Part shown: piece by piece, positions 1-6,445 of the stretch
How positions within the stretch are numbered: position 1 is the stretch's first letter
How the letters are laid out: each line of letters begins with the position of its first letter
Origin: an uncultured Eubacteriales bacterium
GTDB lineage: Bacteria > Bacillota > Clostridia > Lachnospirales > Anaerotignaceae
Assembly: GCA_934256695.1 (NCBI GenBank)
Contig: CAKQPE010000029.1
Coordinates: 1 to 18,585 of the forward strand
Direction of reading: 5' to 3'
Length of the DNA stretch: 18,585 nt
Made by a program: the position numbers and the translations under genes
Notes under the pieces: model-generated
What the model was told of the DNA's origin: nothing
The model's database searches: none
The model's input: the letters and a program-made list of their open reading frames with translations, nothing else

Positions 1-38
1 ACCCTTCCGCTTTATAAAATAACTTTGTCTATAGTCTG

Positions 39-76
39 AATCCCATGACATAGGTCATGGGATTTGATAAAAGTTT
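39..76 (-). repeat. Partial copy of the modular hairpin repeat, 3' of the YheO-like gene
   Basis: On the minus strand, just after the stop of the regulator gene, the linker AAAACTTTTATCAAA (the first A pairs lie in the stop region) is followed by a 10-bp stem ATCCCATGAC/GTCATGGGAT with a 4-base loop (plus-strand stems 40-49 and 54-63). The same linker followed by a different hairpin of the same kind occurs near 3950-3984, 6163-6203 and 10076-10113, so this is a partial member of that family. It may also act as the gene's 3' hairpin, but no clear U-run follows. The rest of the element, if any, lies towards the window edge. Confidence 0.6.
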
Positions 77-748
77 TTATCCTTTTTTAGCTATGTTTCT
101 TATGTGCATATAAACCGTATTTTTGGAAATGCCCATCATATCAGCTATTTTAACAACTGAATCTTTGAAGTTGAAAATACCTTTATCATTAAGAATAGCT
201 ATAATTTCCTTATTTTTATTTGATGTTGTTATATTGCGGTCATTATATACAATATCTGATGCTTCTTTAAGTGATATTTTAAGAAGTTCATCAACATCAT
301 CAACGAAACTTTCGGCAAAAGCTGTAGGATGTGTTTCGTTGTTGTTCATACCAAGTATGGAGAGTACATCTGAGAGAGGTGTATTAAGGTAATAGTTTAT
401 GCATAAAAGACCGATTATATAGCCTTTTTCACCTGTAATGGCTATTGAACAGCTTTTAAGAGGTACTCCATCCATAGTTTTGTTGAAATAAGCCATGTGT
501 TTTTGAGAATCGTTTTCACTGAGGCTTTTGACCATGGAAAGACCGAGGTCCGTTATAGGTGAACCTTCTTTTCTGCCGGTATGCTGACCGTTAATAATTT
601 TTATTACAGAGTGTTCGAGATTTCCTAAGCTGTGTATAACTATTTCACAGCCTTCTCCCAAATATTCCGCAAGACCTTCTGCAAGAATCTTGTATGAATT
701 AAGAATGGCAGTATCTGCCTTTGATAATGAAACAGGTTTTTGTTTCAT
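77..748 (-). CDS. YheO-family transcriptional regulator (PAS-like domain plus HTH)
   Basis: This 223-residue protein has the two-part build of YheO/DauR-type regulators: an N-terminal PAS-like ligand-sensing domain (about residues 15-125, including GCEIVIHSLGNLEHSVIKI and a GYIIGLLCINYY strand region) and a C-terminal helix-turn-helix (about 160-223, with VKIADMMGISKNTVYMHIRN). Family members bind DNA and sense small molecules; in DauR the effectors relate to D-arginine metabolism, but nothing here fixes the ligand. The ATG at 746-748 is preceded on the minus strand by AGGAGG (756-761) seven bases away, and a good sigma-A-like promoter lies at 812-839. It is transcribed divergently from the small ORF at 1074, with no metabolic neighbour to suggest its regulon. 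The family call is confident; the function is not known. Confidence 0.85.
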   Translation of the reverse strand: MKQKPVSLSKADTAILNSYKILAEGLAEYLGEGCEIVIHSLGNLEHSVIKIINGQHTGRKEGSPITDLGLSMVKSLSENDSQKHMAYFNKTMDGVPLKSCSIAITGEKGYIIGLLCINYYLNTPLSDVLSILGMNNNETHPTAFAESFVDDVDELLKISLKEASDIVYNDRNITTSNKNKEIIAILNDKGIFNFKDSVVKIADMMGISKNTVYMHIRNIAKKG

Positions 749-811
749 AATTTTACCTCCTAACCTATAAAATATGTAAAGAATTTTATTTTATTGAATA
801 GTTATATTTTT

Positions 812-839
812 AGTATATACGAAATTTTAAGAATATCAA
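812..839 (-). promoter_or_regulatory. Candidate sigma-A promoter of the YheO-like gene
   Basis: Read on the minus strand: -35 TTGATA (834-839), 16-bp spacer, -10 TATACT (812-817). It lies 64 bases upstream of the start codon. The 325-base stretch 749-1073 holds only this promoter, the plus-strand promoter at 858-886 and AT-rich spacer. Confidence 0.6.
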
Positions 840-857
840 TACATTTTAAATAAATTG

Positions 858-886
858 TTGACAAATTTAATATTTTGAACAATAAT
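858..886 (+). promoter_or_regulatory. Candidate sigma-A promoter facing the small ORF
   Basis: TTGACA at 858-863, exactly 17 bases, then AATAAT at 881-886. It points towards the small ORF at 1074, about 180 bases away, and its -35 is only about 20 bases from the -35 of the oppositely directed promoter. The long leader between is AT-rich, and I see no recognisable riboswitch in it. Confidence 0.45.
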
Positions 887-1073
887 TATAGTGTTTTTTT
901 AATCCAATATTACTTTTATTTATGTTTTTTGAGAGATTGCTGCTGTAAAAATTAGTAGTATTTGAAATCAATAGGTTATTTAATGTGGGTGTTTATATAT
1001 TTATACGTATAAAAAAACACTGCTTAAATATATTGAATTTATTTATTATAAAAAAATGGGGAGAGAAAAAAAG

Positions 1074-1256
1074 GTGTCTAAAAAAGTATCCGAGTTTGAC
1101 AGGTATGAAAGAATGAAAAAGATGGAAAAGGAAGCAGAGGCAGAAAAACGCAGAAACAATATAGAACATATTAAGCAGCCTAAAAGACAAAAAAATATTT
1201 CCGGTGGAAAACTGAAAATAAATGACTTTGATTATTACGAAGAAGAATATATATAA
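1074..1256 (+). CDS. Small highly charged hypothetical protein
   Basis: A 60-residue ORF rich in Lys, Arg and Glu, probably helical or disordered (EFDRYERMKKMEKEAEAEKR), ending in an acidic aromatic tail (DFDYYEEEYI). I do not recognise a family. I prefer the GTG at 1074 because GGGGAGAG (1058-1065) sits eight bases upstream; the in-frame ATG at 1056 has no ribosome binding site. A strong intrinsic terminator follows 10 bases after the stop, and a promoter candidate lies at 858-886, so it looks like a self-contained transcription unit. The lack of any membrane segment and its basic middle suggest a cytosolic, possibly nucleic-acid- or ribosome-associated protein, but that is inference only. 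It lies directly upstream of spoIIE. Confidence 0.6.
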   Translation: MSKKVSEFDRYERMKKMEKEAEAEKRRNNIEHIKQPKRQKNISGGKLKINDFDYYEEEYI

Positions 1257-1266
1257 ATACTTTTAT

Positions 1267-1299
1267 AAAAACTCCAGTGACTTTGCCGCTGGAGTTTTT
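1267..1299 (+). terminator. Intrinsic terminator after the small ORF
   Basis: An 11-bp perfect stem AAAAACTCCAG/CTGGAGTTTTT (1267-1277 and 1289-1299) with an 11-base loop. The 3' arm supplies the T-run, and the 5' A-run means it could work in both directions. Confidence 0.85.
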
Positions 1300-1455
1300 A
1301 TGTTAAATTAATAATTTGTTTTGAAAATTTTTCTGAATTAAAAAAAGATTTTTGAGTATAACGGATTTAATACATAAAGCTTATTTAAAAATATTTTTTA
1401 AGCAGTAAAAGGTTTCAGAGAAAAAACCAAAGATTTTTATATCGCCTCCTTTGTT

Positions 1456-1488
1456 TTGGCAATTTATGACAATGGTATTAACTATAAT
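1456..1488 (+). promoter_or_regulatory. Candidate spoIIE promoter with 21-bp spacer (possible Spo0A control)
   Basis: TTGGCA (1456-1461) and TATAAT (1483-1488) are separated by 21 bases. Spo0A-activated sigma-A promoters such as B. subtilis spoIIE and spoIIG are known for over-long spacers of about 21-22 bp. TATGACA (1465-1471) matches 5 of 7 bases of the reverse 0A box TTCGACA. The predicted start would leave a leader of only about 15 bases, with the ribosome binding site at its 5' end, which is tight. The remaining 1300-1455 is AT-rich with no other feature that I can support. Confidence 0.45.
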
Positions 1489-1509
1489 ACAAATTAGAGG
1501 TGATATAAA

Positions 1510-3870
1510 ATGGAAGGTGTTAAAAATCAGACAGAGAATATAAAAATACGAAATAAATCGAATTTAAATTTATCCGAAAAGTATAAAACACTTACTTACA
1601 GTTCATTGATTTGTGGTTTAAGTTTTATTTTCGGCAGAATAAGTTTTGAAGGCGATATGTCACCAACGGGTATTGCTCTTTGTGCCGTACTTTTGGGAAG
1701 GAGTGCTGTTTTTTATCCTGCCTGTCTTTTCTCTTTTCTCGGCTGTATATCAAAAAACGGTTATGGTACAGAAGGGCATACGGCAGCACTTTTTGCACTT
1801 GTTATTATTGGATTTCTGTTTGAAAAAAGAATATATAAATATACGGATATAAAAAAAGCTTTTCTGCCGGCGGTATGTCTTGTAATGGGCGGAACAGTTC
1901 AGTTTATTTTGGGAGATTTTGATATATACATAATTTTAAGATATGTTTTGGAATGTATATTAAGTTTTTGGATTGCGGTTATTTTTTCGAGAGTTATTAA
2001 AATTACAGAGAGAAAACATATAAGTGGCATAAGTGATATTGACAGGGCTGCTGTATTTTTTGTATTATCGCTTTTTGTGGCATCGTTTGTGGATTTTCCC
2101 GAGTTTGGAATAAGTTTATATATTATTATGAGTATATTTGGTGTTTTGCTTTTTGGCATATGCTTTCCTACCGTATCGGCTGAATTTGGTATAATACTTG
2201 GGTTTACGCTGTATCTTACAAAAGGTGCGGACAGCAGTTTTCTGCTTATAATATGCCTTTCTTCGCTTATATGCGGTTTTTTCGGAGAAAAAAGCAAACT
2301 GAAAACAATAGTGTCTTTTATTGTGGGCAGTGCCCTTGCGGTATTTTATACAGCTATGGAGTCAAATATGACTCTTGCAGTTTCTGCTGTTGCGGCAACC
2401 GTTATTTTTTCGCTTTTTCCGGATAAATTAATAAAAAATATGCATGATGCTTTTTACAGTGATTGTTATGATGCTTCCGTATATATAAAAAGTGCAAAGG
2501 ATATTCTTTCGGCACAGATAAACAGTTTTTCATCTGCTTTCAGAAGTCTTGCAGAGGCCTTTGAGCCGGAGAATGATAAAATTCGGGATTATCGAAAAAG
2601 GAAAACCGATGTTGTCATAGATGAGGCTGCACAGAAAGCCTGCAGCAGTTGTACAATGTCCGTCTATTGCTGGGGTGCGAAGGTAAGTGAAACTTTAAGC
2701 GGATTTTATTATCTAATAAACCGATGTGAGAAAAATGACAGAGCCGATGAAACGGATATGCCGGAAAATTTCAGACAATACTGTATAAAGCCCAAAAAAC
2801 TTTGCGATGCCGTTTCAGACTCATTTAAAATAATAAAAAACAATTCTTTTTGGCAAAAGCGTCTTTTAAAAAGCAGAAGCATAATATCCGAACAGCTTTA
2901 TTCCGCAGCCGATATTATAGAGGATATGTCTAAGAAAACGGATATATCCGTTGTTTCTTCGATACCTTTGGCAAATGAGCTTTCAGACAGATTAGAGCAA
3001 AACGGAATAAAGACAGAGCAAATTTATGTTTTTAATGAGCCTGACGGAAGAATGACTGTTACGGTAAAACGTAAAAATTGTCGGAATAAGAATAATAATT
3101 GTTGGGCAGGCATTATTCCCGTTGCAAATGCAGTATGCAAAAGGAGCTTTATAAAAAGCCGATGCGAATGTGCCGACAAGGGACTGTGTACGGTTGTGCT
3201 GCGTCAGACGGACTGCTTTGGATTTAAATATGGTATGGCAGAGGAAAAAAGCTTTGAAAGTGATGTATCGGGAGACAGTTTTCTTGTGTCTGAAAATTCA
3301 AAGGGTATTCTTACGGTTGCCATAAGTGATGGAATGGGAACAGGCAAAAGAGCAAAAGATGAAAGCCAAAAGGCAATGGAGCTGTTAAAAAGATTTTCTT
3401 CGGCAGGCTTTGATGCGGGAGTCTCGGCAGGCATACTAAACAGTGTGCTTTTGGGGCAAGGTGACGGCGAACTTTTTACAACCCTTGACGTATGCTGTAT
3501 AGATATGTATACAGGAAAAGGGCAGCTTATCAAAAACGGAGGTTCTACGGCATTTATTATACGTGACGGACGTGTTACGTCAATACGGTCAACTTCGTTG
3601 CCTATAGGCATACTGAAAAGCGTTGACTCTGATATTACAAACTTTAAGCTTGATGACGGTGATATGCTGTTAATGGTAACAGACGGCGTTGTTGATGCAG
3701 ACAGAGGAGCAGATGAGGAATATTTCATTGAGCAGATTATGAAAAAGATACACAGCAGTGACACATCACTTGTGGCAAAAAAAGTAATATCGGAGGCGAA
3801 AAAGCTGCAAAACGGAAAAAGTAAAGACGATATGCTTGCCGTTTGTGTCAAAATATTTGAAAAACACTGA
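1510..3870 (+). CDS. spoIIE: Stage II sporulation protein E, PP2C-type phosphatase
   Basis: This 786-residue membrane phosphatase is expected to dephosphorylate SpoIIAA at the sporulation septum and so release sigma F in the forespore; in Bacillus it also interacts with FtsZ. The first 310 residues or so are a run of hydrophobic segments consistent with the ten-helix membrane domain. A central domain carries a Cys-rich stretch (CSSCTMSVYC, about residues 378-387), as is common in this family. The C-terminal PP2C domain has the metal-binding DGMGTG at 607-612 and TDGVVDA at 724-730. Length is close to the Bacillus protein (about 827). ATG at 1510 follows AGAGGTGAT with good spacing. Followed by tilS and hpt as in Bacillus, though a repeat element intervenes. 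Its presence means the organism belongs to a spore-forming lineage. Confidence 0.96.
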   Translation: MEGVKNQTENIKIRNKSNLNLSEKYKTLTYSSLICGLSFIFGRISFEGDMSPTGIALCAVLLGRSAVFYPACLFSFLGCISKNGYGTEGHTAALFALVIIGFLFEKRIYKYTDIKKAFLPAVCLVMGGTVQFILGDFDIYIILRYVLECILSFWIAVIFSRVIKITERKHISGISDIDRAAVFFVLSLFVASFVDFPEFGISLYIIMSIFGVLLFGICFPTVSAEFGIILGFTLYLTKGADSSFLLIICLSSLICGFFGEKSKLKTIVSFIVGSALAVFYTAMESNMTLAVSAVAATVIFSLFPDKLIKNMHDAFYSDCYDASVYIKSAKDILSAQINSFSSAFRSLAEAFEPENDKIRDYRKRKTDVVIDEAAQKACSSCTMSVYCWGAKVSETLSGFYYLINRCEKNDRADETDMPENFRQYCIKPKKLCDAVSDSFKIIKNNSFWQKRLLKSRSIISEQLYSAADIIEDMSKKTDISVVSSIPLANELSDRLEQNGIKTEQIYVFNEPDGRMTVTVKRKNCRNKNNNCWAGIIPVANAVCKRSFIKSRCECADKGLCTVVLRQTDCFGFKYGMAEEKSFESDVSGDSFLVSENSKGILTVAISDGMGTGKRAKDESQKAMELLKRFSSAGFDAGVSAGILNSVLLGQGDGELFTTLDVCCIDMYTGKGQLIKNGGSTAFIIRDGRVTSIRSTSLPIGILKSVDSDITNFKLDDGDMLLMVTDGVVDADRGADEEYFIEQIMKKIHSSDTSLVAKKVISEAKKLQNGKSKDDMLAVCVKIFEKH

Positions 3871-3898
3871 GCTTTACTGTAAAATAAAAAAAGACAAG

Positions 3899-4140
3899 AC
3901 CTTGGGGTTTCACCCCAATACCCTGACCAACTTTTGAAAAAGTTGGATCAAAACTTTTATCAAAACGCAATTACATTGCGTTTTTCGGAAAAATATTTTT
4001 TGAATTTTTAAAATATTTATTTTGGATAAATATTTTAATTTATAATTCAAAAAATCCGCATGATAAAATCATGCGGATTTTTATTAAAGTTTAGGTCAAG
4101 CCTTTTTAAAGGCTTGCAGAGTTTGAGACAGAGTCTCAAG
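3899..4140 (+). repeat. Modular hairpin repeat, mirrored pair of three-hairpin units
   Basis: This fills most of the 300-base gap between spoIIE and tilS. Left unit: H1 TTGGGG/CCCCAA (3902-3918), H2 CCAACTTTT/AAAAGTTGG (3927-3946), linker ATCAAAACTTTTATC, H3 AAAACGCAAT/ATTGCGTTTT (3962-3984). After about 66 AT-rich bases comes the same order inverted: H3' with a 14-bp stem (4051-4064 and 4068-4081), linker TTAAAGTTTAGGT, H2' CAAGCCTTT/AAAGGCTTG (4097-4116), H1' TTGAGAC/GTCTCAA (4123-4139). Stems differ between units but pairing is preserved. No clear separate spoIIE terminator is visible, so the hairpins may serve that role. Confidence 0.75.
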
Positions 4141-4170
4141 GTTTTAAAAAGTTTTCACAGGAGGAAAGAA

Positions 4171-5559
4171 ATGTCTGTTTTACAAGATAAGGCTCTAAAG
4201 ACAGTTGAAAAATATAATATGCTCTTTAAAGGGGCAAAGGTAGTGGCAGGAGTTTCCGGCGGTGCAGACTCTACGGCACTGCTGTTGTTTTTGTGTTCGC
4301 TTAGGGAGACTTATAATCTGGAAATTTATGCCGTTCATGTTCACCACGGTATAAGAGGCGAAGAAGCTGACGGTGATATGGCTTTTGTTCAGCAACTTTG
4401 TAAGCAAATGAACGTACACTGCACAGTTAAACACCATGATATTAAAGGCATGGCAAAAACAAAAAATTTATCGGAAGAAGAAGCCGGCAGAATGGCACGG
4501 TATACCGATTTTGAAGAAGAACTGAAGAAACATAAAGCTGATTTAATAGCCGTTGCCCATAATATGAATGATCAGGCAGAAACGGTCATTATGCGTCTTT
4601 GCCGTGGAACGGGTCTTACGGGTCTTGCGGGTATACGTCCCGTAAGGGGAAAAATAATAAGACCGCTTATTGATTGTTTCAGAAGTGAAATAGAAGAATA
4701 TTTGAAAGAAAATAATCAGTCTTTTAGGACAGACAGTACAAATTTTGAAGAAGATTATACAAGAAACCGTATACGCCTTCGTGTGCTTCCGTATATGTCG
4801 AAGGAGATAAACTCGGCTGCATCGGAAAATATAGCAAAGACAGCGGTTATACTGCGTCAGGAGGACGATTTTATAGAGTCCCTTGCAAAAGAAAAACTTG
4901 AAAAAATGACTGTATCAAAAAAAGCAAACGGTATTTCCCTTGACTCGAAAATGCTTTGTGCGGAAAATCCGGTTTTGCAGAGAAGAATAGTCCGTATGGC
5001 TTTAAGATACATTAAAAAAGATATTAAGGATTTGGCATTGAACCATGTTGAGTCCGTTCTTGATATAGCCCGAAAAGGCGGCCACTGCGACCTGCCTTTG
5101 GGCTTAAAGGCGGATATGAGCTGCGGTGTGCTTAAATTTTATTTCGGAAATCCGGAAAAAATAACATACAGCTATGAGCTTAAACCGGACGAGCCTGTTT
5201 TTGTAAAAGAATGTGGTTTATATTTTCTTGCAACCGAAAATAATGAAAATAAAGACGAAAAACATAAATATTTATATACGAAAGTATTTGATTGTGATAA
5301 AATAACATATGCTATGGTTGTAAGAAACCGAATTGACGGAGACAAAATAACTGTTTCTTCGGAGGGAAAGACAAAAAAACTTAAAGATATTTTTATAGAC
5401 AGAAAGATACCTAAAGACGAGAGAAATCTTGTACCTGTTGTCTCCAGCGGAAAGGATGTCATTTGGCTTGTTGGCATAAGAGACAGTGCTGATTTTGTTC
5501 CGAAAGATAAAAACAAACGAAAAATATACATTAAAGTGTGGGGGAAAGAAAATGGTTGA
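4171..5559 (+). CDS. tilS: tRNA(Ile)-lysidine synthase
   Basis: TilS uses ATP to attach lysine to C34 of the CAU-anticodon tRNA-Ile, changing its decoding to AUA and its charging to isoleucine; it is essential in nearly all bacteria. The N-terminal PP-loop ATPase motif SGGADS is at residues 29-34, followed by the family region VHVHHGIRGEEADGD. C-terminal TilS substrate-binding domains follow. At 462 residues it is the usual length for Firmicutes. I place the start at ATG 4171, preceded by AGGAGG (4159-4164) six bases away. The frame stays open back to 4060, but that extension lies in a repeat element and has no ribosome binding site. The 3' end overlaps hpt by 8 bases. AUA is a very common codon in this AT-rich genome, so demand for the enzyme should be high. 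Confidence 0.96.
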   Translation: MSVLQDKALKTVEKYNMLFKGAKVVAGVSGGADSTALLLFLCSLRETYNLEIYAVHVHHGIRGEEADGDMAFVQQLCKQMNVHCTVKHHDIKGMAKTKNLSEEEAGRMARYTDFEEELKKHKADLIAVAHNMNDQAETVIMRLCRGTGLTGLAGIRPVRGKIIRPLIDCFRSEIEEYLKENNQSFRTDSTNFEEDYTRNRIRLRVLPYMSKEINSAASENIAKTAVILRQEDDFIESLAKEKLEKMTVSKKANGISLDSKMLCAENPVLQRRIVRMALRYIKKDIKDLALNHVESVLDIARKGGHCDLPLGLKADMSCGVLKFYFGNPEKITYSYELKPDEPVFVKECGLYFLATENNENKDEKHKYLYTKVFDCDKITYAMVVRNRIDGDKITVSSEGKTKKLKDIFIDRKIPKDERNLVPVVSSGKDVIWLVGIRDSADFVPKDKNKRKIYIKVWGKENG

Positions 5560-6085
5560 GAAAATAAGAACACTTATACCAAGAGAAGACATTGAAAAAA
5601 GAATAGCAGAGATAGCCGCTCAGATTGAAAAGGATTACGAAGGCAAGGAAATTCATCTTATATCCGTTCTTAAAGGCGGAGTTATGTTTACTGTTGACCT
5701 TGCAAGAGCAATTAAGAAAAACACTGTTTATCTTCACTTTATGTCGGTTTCAAGCTACGGTAACGGTACGGAAAGCAGCGGAAACATAAAGATAAATATG
5801 GATCTTGATGAATCAATAAAGGATAAAATAGTTATTATTGCAGAGGATATTATCGACTCCGGCAGAACTTTAAGCATACTTAAGAAAATGCTCCTTGAAA
5901 GACAGCCGGAAAGCCTTAAAATATGTACTCTCCTTGATAAGCCGGACAGACGTGTAGCTGAGGTTGAGGTGGATTATACCTGTTTTAAAGTGCCTGACGA
6001 GTTTGTTGTAGGCTGTGGTCTTGACTATGCCCAGAAGTACAGAAACCTTGATTACGTAGGCGTAATTTCATTTGAAGAAGAATAA
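5552..6085 (+). CDS. hpt: Hypoxanthine phosphoribosyltransferase
   Basis: A 177-residue purine salvage enzyme that joins hypoxanthine (and usually guanine) to PRPP, giving IMP or GMP. The PRPP-binding motif EDIIDSGRT lies at residues 98-106, and the early LISVLKGGVMF and C-terminal YRNLDYVGVI regions match the family. The ATG at 5552 overlaps the last 8 bases of tilS, and a G-rich Shine-Dalgarno (GGGGGAAAG, near 5540-5547) lies within tilS, which suggests translational coupling. An upstream in-frame ATG at 5486 would add 22 residues unlike the family, so I reject it. The tilS-hpt-ftsH order is the same as in Bacillus, where TilS and HprT act together on ftsH expression; whether that applies here is unknown. 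A strong terminator follows at once, separating it from ftsH. Confidence 0.96.
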   Translation: MVEKIRTLIPREDIEKRIAEIAAQIEKDYEGKEIHLISVLKGGVMFTVDLARAIKKNTVYLHFMSVSSYGNGTESSGNIKINMDLDESIKDKIVIIAEDIIDSGRTLSILKKMLLERQPESLKICTLLDKPDRRVAEVEVDYTCFKVPDEFVVGCGLDYAQKYRNLDYVGVISFEEE

Positions 6086-6090
6086 CAACA

Positions 6091-6116
6091 AAAGGTGCTT
6101 TTTAAGCACCTTTTTT
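6091..6116 (+). terminator. Intrinsic terminator after hpt
   Basis: A 10-bp stem AAAGGTGCTT/AAGCACCTTT with a 3-base loop, ending in a run of six T (6111-6116). It ends the tilS-hpt transcript, so ftsH needs its own promoter. Confidence 0.88.
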
Positions 6117-6118
6117 AG

Positions 6119-6266
6119 AACCGTGGACTCTGTCCACACCTGTGAACTTTTGAAAAAGTTCAATCAAAACTTTTGTCAGATACCATGACTTAGTCATGGT
6201 ATCTTGTTAAAGTTTAGGTCAAGCCTTTTTAAAGGCTTGTGGGGTATTGGGGCAACGCCCCAAGGT
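6119..6266 (+). repeat. Modular hairpin repeat, complete five-hairpin mirrored element
   Basis: This is the most complete copy, about 148 bases. The order is H1 GTGGAC/GTCCAC (6123-6137), H2 TGAACTTTT/AAAAGTTCA (6043+100, i.e. 6143-6162), linker ATCAAAACTTTTGTCA, central H3 GATACCATGAC/GTCATGGTATC (6179-6203), linker TTGTTAAAGTTTAGGT, H2' CAAGCCTTT/AAAGGCTTG (6220-6239), H1' TTGGGGC/GCCCCAA (6247-6263). The two halves mirror each other around H3. It lies between the hpt terminator and the ftsH promoter, within the 360-base gap 6086-6445. Confidence 0.78.
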
Positions 6267-6276
6267 ACTAAAATAG

Positions 6277-6305
6277 TTGTATTTGTGGTTTAAGTATGAT
6301 AAAAT
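6277..6305 (+). promoter_or_regulatory. Candidate ftsH promoter
   Basis: TTGTAT (6277-6282), 17 bases, TAAAAT (6300-6305). It lies just downstream of the hairpin repeat and about 140 bases before the ftsH start, leaving a long leader. Confidence 0.45.
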
Positions 6306-6316
6306 ATTAAATTAAT

Positions 6317-6406
6317 CGGCTTAAAGTCAGCATTAGTTTTTCAAATGCGGAATATGGATAAATAAGCCGTTTATCTGCCGGAGTTTGTATTTTTGTTGTC
6401 GGCAGA
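6317..6406 (+). other. Potentially structured ftsH 5' leader
   Basis: Two successive stems can form: CGGCTTA/TAAGCCG (6317-6323 and 6363-6369) enclosing GCATT/AATGC (6330-6334 and 6344-6348), then TCTGCCG/CGGCAGA (6374-6380 and 6400-6406). I do not recognise a known riboswitch, T-box or thermometer here. The last hairpin ends 26 bases before the ftsH AGGAGG. Confidence 0.35.
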
Positions 6407-6445
6407 CTGTCATATGGCAGAAAATTACAAATAGGAGGCAGAAAG

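Noticed and set aside
3204..3851. A 215-codon minus-strand frame inside spoIIE
   Set aside because: It is antisense to the conserved PP2C domain and Ser-rich in the way shadow frames are; no start signal.
4060..4170. Upstream extension of tilS to the ATG at 4060
   Set aside because: The extra 37 codons lie in the repeat hairpins and have no Shine-Dalgarno, while AGGAGG is placed correctly for ATG 4171, which gives the normal family length.
5486..5551. Upstream extension of hpt inside tilS
   Set aside because: It would add 22 residues not found in the family; ATG 5552 has a G-rich ribosome binding site and normal N-terminus.
6306..6445. Known riboswitch or T-box upstream of ftsH
   Set aside because: No T-box sequence, S-box, purine or other recognisable conserved core; only simple stems were seen.
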